Positions 55,194 through 64,000 of a stretch of DNA of 64,000 nucleotides are shown piece by piece. The stretch comes from Rhodobacteraceae bacterium HTCC2083 (GTDB taxonomy: Bacteria > Pseudomonadota > Alphaproteobacteria > Rhodobacterales > Rhodobacteraceae), in NCBI GenBank assembly GCA_000156115.1, contig DS995276.1, positions 438,017-502,016 on the forward strand. The letters run 5' to 3'. The number at the start of each line of letters is the position of its first letter. Within the stretch, counting starts at the first letter, position 1. The notes under the pieces were generated by a model. It worked only from the letters and a program-made list of their open reading frames with translations, ran no database searches and was not told the DNA's origin. Made by a program: the position numbers and the translations under genes.

Positions 55194-56060
55194 ATGACAT
55201 ATGATCTTTACATCGGCGATTACGCTTATTCTAGCTGGTCCTTGCGGGGGTGGCTGCTGGTCAATCGGTTCGAGCTGAGCGCGCAAATCATTATGATACC
55301 TTTTGCCAAGAAGGACGTCGCGGACCAGATGTCAGACATCGGTACGGCGCGCACAGTGCCGACGCTTATCTGTCACGATGGTGCGGTGGTCTCTGAATCA
55401 GCAGCGATTGCGGAAGAACTGGCGACGCGCCATCCAAAGGCGGGAATTTGGCCGATTAACCCCAAAGCCCGCGCTTTAGCCCGCACGCTATTGTCAGAAA
55501 TGGCAAGTGGTTTCACCGCCTTGCGCGCTGATTGCCCGATGAGCTTGCGTGTGTGTTACTCGGATTGCAGTCCCTCAGACGCGGTGCGCGCAGACATTGC
55601 GCGGCTTGAAGAAATTTGGGCATATGCCCGTGCGCACCGCGTATCAGACGGTCCTTGGCTTCTTGGTGATTATTCTGCCGCAGACGCGTTTTTTGCGCCC
55701 GTTGCTGGCCGCATTGGAGGGTATTCGCTGCCTGTTGGCGACGATGCCGCTGCCTATGTCACCGCGCATCTTGCGGACCCAGCCTTTCGCCGCTGGCGTT
55801 CAATGGCGCTCGTGCACGGGCCAGACTTGCCTTGGTATCGCAAAGACTATCCGCAGAATGATTGGCCAGGGCCTGTACCCCTTGCAGCGCACGCGATACT
55901 GCATGGCACGCCTGAAAATGCAGCATGTCCTTATTCCGGTAAATCCCCCTCCCACTTAATGGAAATCGACGGGCGTATTTTCGGCTTCTGCAACCCTTTT
56001 TGTCGCGACAAGACTGTTGCCGACCCAGAAGCTTGGCCAGATTTCATGACACTCGTTTAG
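55194..56060 (+). CDS. Glutathione S-transferase with a C-terminal Cys-rich domain
   Basis: A 288-residue protein. The N-terminal thioredoxin-like domain has YIGDYAYSSWSLRGWLLV and RTVPTLICHDGAVVSESAAIAEELA. The helical GST domain ends near residue 235. A further 45 residues contain NAACPYSGKSPSH and FGFCNPFCRDKTV. The two Cys pairs suggest a small metal-binding or YHS-like domain. Function unknown; typical of Rhodobacterales GSTs in my recollection. The start at 55194 gives MTYDLYIGDY. Confidence 0.87.
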   Translation: MTYDLYIGDYAYSSWSLRGWLLVNRFELSAQIIMIPFAKKDVADQMSDIGTARTVPTLICHDGAVVSESAAIAEELATRHPKAGIWPINPKARALARTLLSEMASGFTALRADCPMSLRVCYSDCSPSDAVRADIARLEEIWAYARAHRVSDGPWLLGDYSAADAFFAPVAGRIGGYSLPVGDDAAAYVTAHLADPAFRRWRSMALVHGPDLPWYRKDYPQNDWPGPVPLAAHAILHGTPENAACPYSGKSPSHLMEIDGRIFGFCNPFCRDKTVADPEAWPDFMTLV

Positions 56061-56124
56061 AAGCTGTTTACCAAACTTAAAGAGTTTCTCAGCTAGGCCA
56101 GTATGGTTCACTGGATAACCCTTT

Positions 56125-57639
56125 ATGGTCGCCCATGCCTACACCGTTGCCTTTGAAGGCGTCAGCGCGCGCAGCGTCGAAGTCCAATGCGCTGTCACAC
56201 CTGGGTTGCCTGCTTTTTCTATTGTCGGCTTGCCTGACAAGGCCGTATCCGAAGCGCGTGATCGCGTGCGCGCTGCTTTATCTGCGATGTCCATTGCGCT
56301 GCCCTCGAAGCGTATCACAATTAACATCTCCCCCGCTGACTTGCCGAAAGAAGGCTCTCATTTCGATCTGCCAATCGCGATGGCGCTGCTGGCCGCCTTG
56401 GATATTTTACCCGCGGATGATGTGGAACGCACGATTTCGCTAGGCGAGCTTTCGCTAGATGGCGCCTTGGTGTCGGTTGTCGGCGCACTACCCGCCGCAA
56501 TGACTGCCGCCCGCGAGGATCGCGCGCTTTTGTGTCCTGAAGCCTCCGGTGCGGAAGCGGCGTGGGTGGGGGCCGCCAAGGTCATCGCAGCCAAATCTTT
56601 GGCCGATGTTATTCGCCATTTCACAGGCCAAAGTCCCATATCACCTGCGGAACCCGGCACCGCATTCGTGCCCGAAAACGGCAAAGACCTGCGAGACGTG
56701 AAAGGTCAAGAACGGGCCAAACGCGCGCTCGAAATCGCGGCAGCGGGGCGGCATCACATTTTACTTGTAGGCACACCCGGCTCAGGCAAATCGATGCTTG
56801 CCGCGCGTTTGTCGGGTCTTTTGCCGCCCTTAAGTCCCTTGGAAGCTTTAGAAACTTCGATGATCCATTCGCTGTCTGGCCTGTTGGATGAAGGCGGCAT
56901 TTCACGCACGCGGCCCTTTCGCGAACCGCATCACACGGCCTCGATGGCGGCGATCATCGGGGGTGGCAGAACCGCAAAACCCGGCGAGGTGTCCTTGGCG
57001 CACAATGGCGTTTTGTTCATGGACGAGTTCCCCGAGTTTCCCCGTCAAGTATTGGAAACCTTGCGCCAACCCATTGAAACTGGGGAGGTCATGATCGCGC
57101 GCGCAAATGCCCATATCAAATATCCGTGCCGGTTTATGCTAGTGGCGGCGGCCAATCCTTGTCGGTGCGGCTATGCCTTTGATCCCGCGCGTGCCTGTTC
57201 GAAAATGCCCCTATGCGCGCAGGACTATCTGGGGCGCATTTCGGGGCCTCTCATGGATCGGTTTGATCTACGGGTCGAAGTGCCACCCGTCCATTTCACA
57301 GATCTTGACCTTCCTAACAATGGCGATTGCAGCGCGGATGTCGCAAAACGCGTCAGTACTGCGCGCACGGTGCAAGAACAACGCTACAACGCTCAAGAAT
57401 GGATACGCACCAACGCAGATGCGGACGGCGATATACTGAAAGAAGCCACCGCGCTTTGCGGCGAGGGTAAAGCCTTTCTGACGAAGGGGGCAGAGCGATT
57501 TGGCCTCAGCGCGCGCGGTTATCACCGTATCTTGCGCGTCGCACGCACAATTGCAGATCTTGAAAATTGCGATCGCGTTCAGCCAGAACATTTGGCCGAA
57601 GTGCTAAGTTTTCGACTGTCGGGCTTTGAAAACGCTTAG
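56125..57639 (+). CDS. comM: YifB-family Mg-chelatase-like AAA ATPase (ComM-like)
   Basis: A 504-residue ATPase. The N-terminal Lon-protease-like fold has the family TVAFEGVSARSVEVQCAVTPGLPAFSIVGLPDKAVSEARDRVRAAL. Walker A is LLVGTPGSGKSM (about residues 213-224), Walker B is GVLFMDEFPEF, and the AAA lid follows. ComM proteins extend recombination branches during natural transformation in some bacteria. It ends exactly against gshB, which runs the other way. Confidence 0.93.
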   Translation: MVAHAYTVAFEGVSARSVEVQCAVTPGLPAFSIVGLPDKAVSEARDRVRAALSAMSIALPSKRITINISPADLPKEGSHFDLPIAMALLAALDILPADDVERTISLGELSLDGALVSVVGALPAAMTAAREDRALLCPEASGAEAAWVGAAKVIAAKSLADVIRHFTGQSPISPAEPGTAFVPENGKDLRDVKGQERAKRALEIAAAGRHHILLVGTPGSGKSMLAARLSGLLPPLSPLEALETSMIHSLSGLLDEGGISRTRPFREPHHTASMAAIIGGGRTAKPGEVSLAHNGVLFMDEFPEFPRQVLETLRQPIETGEVMIARANAHIKYPCRFMLVAAANPCRCGYAFDPARACSKMPLCAQDYLGRISGPLMDRFDLRVEVPPVHFTDLDLPNNGDCSADVAKRVSTARTVQEQRYNAQEWIRTNADADGDILKEATALCGEGKAFLTKGAERFGLSARGYHRILRVARTIADLENCDRVQPEHLAEVLSFRLSGFENA

Positions 57640-58575
57640 TTAAGCGCGCCTGCCTTCAATCGCTTGCCAGATCTTTTCTGCGATATTGATCCCGTCAAAG
57701 CGTTCCAACTCTTGAATGCCTGTTGGGGATGTCACGTTGATCTCCGTCAAATAGTCGCCGATCACATCAATACCGACAAAGACTTGACCCTTTTCTTTCA
57801 AAAGCGGGCCGATACGGGCACAAATCTCCAAGTCCCGGTCACTTAACCCAATCTTTTCAGGCCGCCCACCCACATGCATGTTAGAGCGCGTTTCACCTTT
57901 GGCAGGCACCCGATTGATCGCTCCGACGGGTTCTCCATCCACAAGAATCACGCGTTTATCCCCATTGGAGACATCAGGTAGGAATTTTTGCACAATCAAA
58001 GGCTCTCGACTAAAACCTGTGAAGAGTTCATGCAGTGATGTCAGGTTTCTATCGTTCGCATCAAGGCGGAAAACACCCGCACCCCCATTGCCATAGAGCG
58101 GCTTAAGAATGACGTCCTTGTGTTTGGCCTTGAACGCTTTGATCGTATCAAGATCACGTGCGATTGTTGTTGGTGGCGTAAGGTCGGGGAAATCAAGAAC
58201 AAGCAGTTTTTCAGGGTAATTCCGCACCCAAAACGGATCATTCACAACCAAAGTTTCTGGATGAATACGATCCAGAATATGTGTCGTTGTGATATAATTC
58301 ATGTCAAATGGCGGATCTTGGCGCAGCCAGACCACGTCCATTTCGGCGAGATCAATCTCGCGCTCTTGACCCAGATGCACATGATCGCCTTGGATGCGCT
58401 GTACCGTAAAATCATGTCCACGCGCGGTGACGCGACCCTCTTGGTAGGCGAGTTTGTCCGGTGCGTAATAAAAAAGCTCGTGCCCGCGCGATTGCGCTTC
58501 TTCAGCCAATCGGAATGAGCTGTCACCGTCGATGCTCACATGCTCGATCGGATCCATTTGAAATGCAATTTTCAT
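57640..58575 (-). CDS. gshB: Glutathione synthetase
   Basis: Adds glycine to gamma-glutamylcysteine. The 311-residue ATP-grasp enzyme has [82 protein letters not shown] and [14 protein letters not shown], all typical of the GshB family. Separate from gshA, which is not in the window. Convergent with comM, stops abutting. Confidence 0.96.
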   Translation of the reverse strand: MKIAFQMDPIEHVSIDGDSSFRLAEEAQSRGHELFYYAPDKLAYQEGRVTARGHDFTVQRIQGDHVHLGQEREIDLAEMDVVWLRQDPPFDMNYITTTHILDRIHPETLVVNDPFWVRNYPEKLLVLDFPDLTPPTTIARDLDTIKAFKAKHKDVILKPLYGNGGAGVFRLDANDRNLTSLHELFTGFSREPLIVQKFLPDVSNGDKRVILVDGEPVGAINRVPAKGETRSNMHVGGRPEKIGLSDRDLEICARIGPLLKEKGQVFVGIDVIGDYLTEINVTSPTGIQELERFDGINIAEKIWQAIEGRRA

Positions 58576-58641
58576 GTCTGCGCCTTTTTAGGGTTCTCTA
58601 CTTACATGGCGCAGCGCCCATTGCAGTGCAATGGGTTTGAC

Positions 58642-59010
58642 TCAGAAAGCGCCAATCACGTTTTCAAGGATCTGAACTTCGCCGCGTCCATTCACGAATG
58701 CCGCATCCACACGCATGGGTGTCAGCGACCCTTTCGGTTGTGTTCCTAAATATTCTTCTGCGGCGAGACAGATCCGTTGTTGTTGACGCGATGAAATGCG
58801 CCATGACGCAACTGAAAAATTGTGAGCCTTTTTAACTTCAACGAAAACGATATCCGCCCCGTCAGAAAAAATAAGATCAATCTCACCAGCTTTTCCACGC
58901 CAGCGCCGGGCCGCGAGCCGGTGTCCGCGACGGGCATAATCTGCCGCCACCTGATTTTCAGCATTTGCACCTGCAAGATACGCAATTTTACCCGTCATCT
59001 GCTTGTTCAT
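58642..59010 (-). CDS. yraN: YraN/UPF0102 endonuclease-like protein
   Basis: A 122-residue protein of the UPF0102 family, which has the restriction-endonuclease-like fold: GANAENQVAADYARRGHRLAARRWRGKAGEIDLIFSDGADIVFVEVKKA (in segments), with the Glu-Ile-Asp and Val-Glu-Val-Lys active-site residues. It may be a single-strand or recombination nuclease; function unproven. Start at 59010 or 58998; both overlap or touch rsmI. rsmI-yraN order is common. Confidence 0.9.
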   Translation of the reverse strand: MNKQMTGKIAYLAGANAENQVAADYARRGHRLAARRWRGKAGEIDLIFSDGADIVFVEVKKAHNFSVASWRISSRQQQRICLAAEEYLGTQPKGSLTPMRVDAAFVNGRGEVQILENVIGAF

Positions 59011-59863
59011 TATCACGATCCAATCCAAGCGCCAATTGATAGACTTTGCGACGCGGCAACCCATGTGCCCCCGCCACGACATCCGAGGCATCGCGCACGG
59101 TCATCCGGCTTAATGCATCTCTCAGGTCCGCTTCTAGATCGGAGGGGTTAACGGTTGATTGACCCACGCGATCAATAACCACAACAATTTCGCCTTTAAC
59201 CGGTTTTTCCTTCATTCCAACGGCCAATTCCCCCAAAGTTCCGCGTCGGATTTCTTCGAACTTCTTGGTTAGTTCACGACAAACGGCGGCCTTTCGGTCA
59301 CCAAGCACGCTTTGACAATCTAACAACATCGCCCCAATTCTTTTGGGCGATTCGTAGAAAACCAAGGTCGCAGGCACCTCGCGAAGGGTTTCAATCGCGG
59401 AAATCCGCGCAGATTTCGAGTTGGGCAAAAAGCCCGCAAACAAAAATTTATCCGTTGGCAAACCTGCAAGCGTAAGCGCTGTTGCAATCGCCGTTGGGCC
59501 TGGCGCGGAGGTAACGAAATACCCAGCCGTCGCAGCCTCGATCGATAAATCATATCCAGGGTCTGCAATCAGCGGTGTTCCTGCTTCGCTCGCGTAGGCG
59601 ACAGAGTGCCCTTCAGCCAAGTATTGCATCAGCCTGGGGCGTGCGCGTGCGCCATTGTGATCGTGATAGGACATAAGCGGACGGTCCCCTAAAGCAATAC
59701 CGTGGATATCCATCAAACGTCGCATCGAACGCGTGTCTTCAGCCGCTAAAACATCTGCTGAGGCGAGGATATCCAAGGCGCGCAAAGTGATGTCGCGCGC
59801 CGTCCCGATAGGCGTTGCGACAAAGTACAATCCGCCCTCCAATTTCACTGTCTTTGCATTCAC
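58988..59863 (-). CDS. rsmI: 16S rRNA (cytidine(1402)-2'-O)-methyltransferase
   Basis: Methylates the 2'-OH of C1402 in the decoding centre. The 291-residue protein has GGLYFVATPIGTARDITLRALDILASADVLAAEDTR, VAYASEAGTPLIADPGYDL, GPTAIATALTLAGLPTDKFLFAGFLP and VFYESPKRIGAMLL, the RsmI pattern. It overlaps the start of yraN. Divergent from the LpoA-like gene. Confidence 0.96.
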   Translation of the reverse strand: MNAKTVKLEGGLYFVATPIGTARDITLRALDILASADVLAAEDTRSMRRLMDIHGIALGDRPLMSYHDHNGARARPRLMQYLAEGHSVAYASEAGTPLIADPGYDLSIEAATAGYFVTSAPGPTAIATALTLAGLPTDKFLFAGFLPNSKSARISAIETLREVPATLVFYESPKRIGAMLLDCQSVLGDRKAAVCRELTKKFEEIRRGTLGELAVGMKEKPVKGEIVVVIDRVGQSTVNPSDLEADLRDALSRMTVRDASDVVAGAHGLPRRKVYQLALGLDRDNEQADDG

Positions 59864-59948
59864 CTCTGGACCCGCCTTTCCTGACGTTTATGATGCACCT
59901 CGAAATGGCGGCGCAGAAGCGCGACCGTCTATCAGGGGGTAAGTTTAT

Positions 59949-61130
59949 ATGATTGCTTTTTTGGCTTCGGCCCGCAAGGCGCTGACGCGCGGTGTTTTTC
60001 TATCCGGTGCATTTGCGCTGGCTGCATGTCAACCAATCTCAATCGGCGGGGGAACCTCTGGCGGAGGCCCAGCAATTGACACGTCGGTTCCGGTTCCGGT
60101 CGCTTTACTGGTTCCAAAATCAAGCGAAAGTGCAGGTACAATTGCCACCTCTCTAGAGAACGCCGCGCGCTTGGCGATTGCTGATCTCACCAGCGTTAAG
60201 ATTGATCTTCGTGTCTACGACACAGGTGGCTCCACCGAACAAGCCGTAGCACTTGCCCAAAAAGCCGTAGCAGAGGGTGCGCAAATCATCCTCGGGCCTT
60301 TGTTCGCGGATGCTGCAAACGCGGCAGGTAATGCTGTCGCGGGTCAAAACGTCAATGTCTTGAGCTTCTCCAACAACGCCTCGATCGCAGGCGGAAATGT
60401 GTTTGTGCTTGGCCCAACGTTTGAGAACACCGCCAATCGCATTATGAGTTTTGCAAAGCGTCAGGGTAAAACCAAGGTTCTGATTGCGCATCCTAACAAT
60501 GTTGAAGGCGAATTTGGTCGCAACGCAGTGCAACAAGCGGCTTCTCGTAATGGTCTTGCAGTTGCCTCTATTAACGGGTTCGAGTTTAGCCAAACCGGCG
60601 TCGTGGCCGTCGTGCCACAGATCAAGGCCGCAATCGACAGCACAGGCGCGGACACGTTGGTTCTTACGTCGAACTCAGCCGGTGCTTTGCCGTTGCTCGC
60701 GCAAATGTTGCCAGAGGCGGGCGTGAGCGCGTTGAACGTGCAATATGCGGGCCTCGCACGGTGGGATGTTCCAGCGCAAACTTTGGAATTACCGGGCTTG
60801 CAGAACGGTTGGTTCGCGATGCCCGACCAGGGCATGATCCAGAATTTCCAAGCGCGCTACATGCAAGCTTACGGGACAGCACCGCACCAATTGGCAGGCC
60901 TCGCCTACGACGGGATTGCAGCGATTGGCGCGCTTGTCGAAGCTGGTGATAAGAAAGCGCTTACCATTGATGCCCTGACCCAAGGGGCAGGTTTCCAAGG
61001 TGTTGCAGGTGCCTTCCGCTTGCGTCCGAACGGTACAAATGAGCGCGCATTGTCCGTGGCAATGGTGCGCGACAAACAGGTCGTTATCATTGACCCTGCA
61101 CCGACAAAGTTCTCGGGTGCGGGATTCTAA
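59949..61130 (+). CDS. Penicillin-binding-protein activator-like lipoprotein (LpoA/Peripla_BP_6 family)
   Basis: A 393-residue secreted protein. The signal peptide ends in FALAAC with lipid-anchor Cys27. The mature part is a type I periplasmic-binding fold: VALLVPKSSESAGTIATSLENAARLAI, IILGPLFADAANAAGNAVAGQNVNVLSFSNN, LAGLAYDGIAAIGALVEAGD. It matches the bacterial LpoA-type family that stimulates PBP1A, or a leucine-binding-like lipoprotein. It stands alone, divergent from rsmI and 7 bases before glnD. Confidence 0.83.
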   Translation: MIAFLASARKALTRGVFLSGAFALAACQPISIGGGTSGGGPAIDTSVPVPVALLVPKSSESAGTIATSLENAARLAIADLTSVKIDLRVYDTGGSTEQAVALAQKAVAEGAQIILGPLFADAANAAGNAVAGQNVNVLSFSNNASIAGGNVFVLGPTFENTANRIMSFAKRQGKTKVLIAHPNNVEGEFGRNAVQQAASRNGLAVASINGFEFSQTGVVAVVPQIKAAIDSTGADTLVLTSNSAGALPLLAQMLPEAGVSALNVQYAGLARWDVPAQTLELPGLQNGWFAMPDQGMIQNFQARYMQAYGTAPHQLAGLAYDGIAAIGALVEAGDKKALTIDALTQGAGFQGVAGAFRLRPNGTNERALSVAMVRDKQVVIIDPAPTKFSGAGF

Positions 61131-61137
61131 GCGCCCC

Positions 61138-63906
61138 ATGCAAGTGATCCTTCCTGCGCCCGAAAACCTTATTCTTCCGGCGCAGGATATATTTGATCAA
61201 ACCGCACTTTTGGCCGCGATTGAGTCCGATCTCAAAGATCTTCACAGCGCGATGGATATTCGCCAAGCTGTGGTCGGCCACCTGAATGCGGCCCGTGATA
61301 CTGGCATGGCTGTGATTGCTAATGGACTGCGCGCTTCACCGCTTGCGGCGCGCCCAATGACACGGTCCTACACCTATCTCACGGATTGTTTGGTGAACAT
61401 CGCGTTCACTGTTGCGACACAAGTTTTACATCCTCTGCCTAATCCAACCGAGCAAGAACGTATCGCCGTCATCGCCGTTGGCGGCTACGGACGCGGTGAA
61501 ATGGCACCACAATCAGACGTCGATCTGTTGTTTATCACACCCTATAAAGTCACCCCTTGGGCCGAGAGTGTGATTGAATCCATGCTCTACATCCTTTGGG
61601 ATTTGCGCCTAAAAGTCGGGCATGCGAGCCGGACGATTAAAGATTGCGTGCGCCTTGGAACAGAAGATTTCACCATCCGCACAGCCATGTTGGAACATCG
61701 CTATCTGATTGGCGATGCTGTTCTTGCCAAAGCGCTGGAAGATCGCCTTTGGGAGGATCTTTTCGCAGGTTCTTCACGCGAATTCATCGAAGCTAAGCTC
61801 GAAGAACGCGAAATCCGTCACAACAAACAAGGCGGGCAGCGCTATGTCGTTGAGCCAAATGTAAAAGAGGGCAAGGGCGGTTTACGCGATTTGCAATCGC
61901 TGTTCTGGATCGCGAAATATGTGCACGGTGTGCAAGATGTGGCGGATCTCGTCTCCGTGAGCGTTTTTACAGATGACGACATCAAGACATTCGATGAGGC
62001 CGAAAGCTTTCTTTGGGCCGTACGGGGCCATTTGCATTTGATCGCACGTCGCCCAATGGAACAACTAACCTTTGATCTGCAAGTCGAAGTCGCCGCCCAA
62101 ATGGGCTACGCGGATGCACGCGGTCGGCGTGCTGTCGAAATCTTTATGCAGGACTTCTTTCGCCACGCCACATCCGTAGGCGATCTGACCCGCATTTTCC
62201 TAACCAAGCTTGAAGCGATGCATGCCAAAAGCGAACCCTTGCTTGAGCGTATGTTCCGTCGCAGGCCTAAACTGAAGTCGGGCTATATCGTCGTACATGG
62301 ACGTTTATCACTGGCTAATACAGACACTTTTCTCAACGATAAACTGAATATTCTTCGACTTTTTGAGGAGGGTTTGCGCACGGGTATGCTGATTCATCCG
62401 GATGCGATGCTGTTGGTGAAAGCGAACCTGCATCTGATCGACGATGCCATGCGCAACGATCCGGAAGCGCGGCGAATCTTTCTTGATCTGATGCTGAAAC
62501 ACGGCAACCCCGAGCGCGCATTGCGGCGAATGAACGAGCTTGGGGTGTTGGGCGCTTTTATCCCGGAATTCGAAGTCATTGTCGCGATGATGCAGTTCAA
62601 TATGTATCACCACTACACAGTTGATGAACATACAATCCAATGCATTCGCAACCTGTTTGAGATTGAACAAGGAGATCTTGAAGAAGAGCTGCCTATTTCC
62701 ACGGAAATTCTGACCAAAGATATCAATCGCAAGGTGCTTTATGTCGCCATGCTTTTGCATGATATCGGCAAAGGTCGTTCGGAAGATCACTCGATCTTAG
62801 GCGCGCAGATCGCACGTAAGGTCGCGCCGCGCTTAGGTCTGAGCAAGAACGAGACCGAAACGGTCGAATGGTTAGTGCGCTATCACCTGCTGATGTCGGA
62901 TATGGCGCAGAAACGCGACATCGCCGATCCGCGCACGGTGCGGGATTTTGCAAAAGCGGTTAAAGATGTGCGGCGGTTGGATCTGCTGACTGTACTCACG
63001 GTCTGTGACATTCGCGGTGTTGGCCCTGATACTTGGAACAACTGGAAAGCGGTGCTGATCCGCGCGCTCTATCGTCAAACACGCTATGCGCTTGAGAATG
63101 GTCTGGAAGATCTCAACCGCGAGCAGCGCGGAACCGACGCGAAACGTGTGTTGCGCGACGCGCTAAAAGATTGGCCGAAGAAAGATATCAAGGCAGAAAC
63201 ATCACGGCACTACCCGCCTTATTGGCAAGGGTTTCACATCACCGCACATGTCATTTTCGCTAAGCTCTTGCGTGATATCGAAGACGACAAGATCGCGATT
63301 GATATTCACCCAGATGAGGATCGCGATGCCACGCGCGTCTGTTTTGCTTTGGCGGATCATCCTGGCATCTTCTCACGTCTTTCCGGTGCCTTGGCGCTTG
63401 TAGGTGCGAACGTTGTTGATGCGCGCACGTTCACGTCAAACGATGGCTACGCGACAGCGGCATTCTGGATTCAAGACGGCGATGATGGCCCCTATGAGGA
63501 GGCGCGCATTCCGCGGCTTCGGAAAATGATCGAGAAAACGCTCAGCGGTGAAGTCGTCGCCACCGAGGCCATAAGAGATCGCGATAAAATCAAAAAGCGC
63601 GAGCGCGCGTTTCGGGTGCCGACGCATATCACGTTTGATAACGAAGGCTCTGAAATCTACACGATCATTGAGGTCGATACGCGGGATCGCCCTGGTCTGC
63701 TGCATGATTTGACCCGCTGCTTGGCAAGCATGAACGTCTACATTTCCTCCGCCGTGATCGCGACTTACGGTGAACAGGTAGTGGATACGTTTTATGTGAA
63801 AGATATGTTTGGTTTGAAGTACCACGCGGCAAGCAAGCAGAGAACTTTGGAAAAGAAAATGCGCGAAGCAATTTCAAAAGGCGCGGAACGGGCGAAAACC
63901 GCATGA
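61138..63906 (+). CDS. glnD: Bifunctional [protein-PII] uridylyltransferase/uridylyl-removing enzyme
   Basis: Senses glutamine and modifies the PII proteins of nitrogen control. The 922-residue protein has the nucleotidyltransferase motif GGYGRGEMAPQSDVDLLFI (about residues 115-133), the HD domain AMLLHDIGKGRSEDHSILGA (near 540), and two C-terminal ACT domains (about 735 and 840; DHPGIFSRLSGALALVGANVV and RPGLLHDLTRCLASMNVYISSA). Full length. The start at 61138 follows the LpoA-like stop by 7 bases; a longer start would lie inside that gene. Overlaps murJ in ATGA. Confidence 0.95.
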   Translation: MQVILPAPENLILPAQDIFDQTALLAAIESDLKDLHSAMDIRQAVVGHLNAARDTGMAVIANGLRASPLAARPMTRSYTYLTDCLVNIAFTVATQVLHPLPNPTEQERIAVIAVGGYGRGEMAPQSDVDLLFITPYKVTPWAESVIESMLYILWDLRLKVGHASRTIKDCVRLGTEDFTIRTAMLEHRYLIGDAVLAKALEDRLWEDLFAGSSREFIEAKLEEREIRHNKQGGQRYVVEPNVKEGKGGLRDLQSLFWIAKYVHGVQDVADLVSVSVFTDDDIKTFDEAESFLWAVRGHLHLIARRPMEQLTFDLQVEVAAQMGYADARGRRAVEIFMQDFFRHATSVGDLTRIFLTKLEAMHAKSEPLLERMFRRRPKLKSGYIVVHGRLSLANTDTFLNDKLNILRLFEEGLRTGMLIHPDAMLLVKANLHLIDDAMRNDPEARRIFLDLMLKHGNPERALRRMNELGVLGAFIPEFEVIVAMMQFNMYHHYTVDEHTIQCIRNLFEIEQGDLEEELPISTEILTKDINRKVLYVAMLLHDIGKGRSEDHSILGAQIARKVAPRLGLSKNETETVEWLVRYHLLMSDMAQKRDIADPRTVRDFAKAVKDVRRLDLLTVLTVCDIRGVGPDTWNNWKAVLIRALYRQTRYALENGLEDLNREQRGTDAKRVLRDALKDWPKKDIKAETSRHYPPYWQGFHITAHVIFAKLLRDIEDDKIAIDIHPDEDRDATRVCFALADHPGIFSRLSGALALVGANVVDARTFTSNDGYATAAFWIQDGDDGPYEEARIPRLRKMIEKTLSGEVVATEAIRDRDKIKKRERAFRVPTHITFDNEGSEIYTIIEVDTRDRPGLLHDLTRCLASMNVYISSAVIATYGEQVVDTFYVKDMFGLKYHAASKQRTLEKKMREAISKGAERAKTA

Positions 63907-64000
63907 GCAAAAATCGCATGATCGTAGGTGTTTTTACGGTTGGGCTCTGGACCCTTTTAAGCCGCGTAATGGGGTTTGTGCGCGACGCGTTAATCCTGTC
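63903..64000 (+). CDS. murJ: Lipid II flippase MurJ (partial, runs off the window)
   Basis: The 32 visible codons read SKNRMIVGVFTVGLWTLLSRVMGFVRDALIL, the characteristic N-terminus of MurJ/MviN (LSRVLGFVRD). MurJ flips the peptidoglycan precursor across the cytoplasmic membrane. The start overlaps the glnD stop by 4 bases. Confidence 0.88.
   Translation, partial: MSKNRMIVGVFTVGLWTLLSRVMGFVRDALIL

Overview
The window reads as ordinary, densely packed chromosome of an alphaproteobacterium of the order Rhodobacterales (Roseobacter group). The basis is the combination of gene families: membrane-anchored MoeB, three deformylase genes in tandem behind fmt, a DUF1491 gene beside era and recO, a 44-residue aa3-type oxidase subunit IV, a CbiG-CobJ fusion, a long CbiX with a His-rich tail, and an RpoH sigma factor. 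The genus cannot be named from the sequence alone. Coding density is very high and many neighbours overlap by 1 to 4 bases. I saw no rRNA, tRNA, prophage or CRISPR array.

Layout. 1-1246: start of a divergent secreted-protein gene, rpe and a META-domain lipoprotein. 1233-10543: a long minus-strand run of central genes (folK, rpoZ, relA/spoT, DUF2062, pdxJ, lysE-like, acpS, lepB, rnc, era, DUF1491, recO). 10662-14427: plus strand, NYN protein, terminator, then ispH-DUF3429-methyltransferase-rnhA-TRIC channel. 14428-15621: an IS5-family (IS427-like) element inserted exactly in the CTAG shared by the stop codons of two convergent genes; it carries a divergent SH3-like passenger gene. 15622-18279: glsB-like, fmt, and three deformylase genes, the last degenerate. 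18378-20224: MalY/PatB C-S lyase and a broken unknown gene. 20221-27460: cobalamin ring-contraction operon (DUF6732, cbiX, cobH, cobL, cobI, cbiG/cobJ, cobM, kinase). 27649-27997: GNAT gene remnant. 28110-31869: glutathionyl-hydroquinone reductase, receiver-like protein, DUF1636, cobC, cbiB. 31903-40213: lytic transglycosylase, lipoprotein, cytochrome oxidase subunit IV, DUF6173-like, metallo-hydrolase with acyl-CoA dehydrogenase, tsaC, phnM, lipase-like. 40278-44299: EamA transporter, chrA, chrB-like, desaturase. 44561-46678: groES-groEL with CIRCE and a clear promoter. 46805-48826: M3 peptidase. About 48850-50250: an IS110-family element. 50259-53937: membrane MoeB, dut, coaBC, rpoH. 54039-55133: cobP and a cobC-type phosphatase. 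55194-64000: GST with a Cys-rich tail, comM-like ATPase, gshB, yraN, rsmI, LpoA-like lipoprotein, glnD, start of murJ.

How the genes work together. Cobalamin synthesis dominates the accessory content: corrin ring methylation and contraction (20820-27234), aminopropanol arm and side-chain attachment (30005-31869), and nucleotide-loop activation (54039-55133). Translation start and protein export are served by fmt/def, lepB, era and rnc. Heat-shock control is visible twice: CIRCE (HrcA) before groES, and an rpoH gene.

The most unusual object is the IS427-like element with a passenger gene. Both of its genes terminate inside the element's own inverted repeats. No single unmistakable new defence or mobile system was found. 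The second-look items are the two insertion elements, the dead deformylase paralogue, the metal-rich CbiX tail, and the broken genes.
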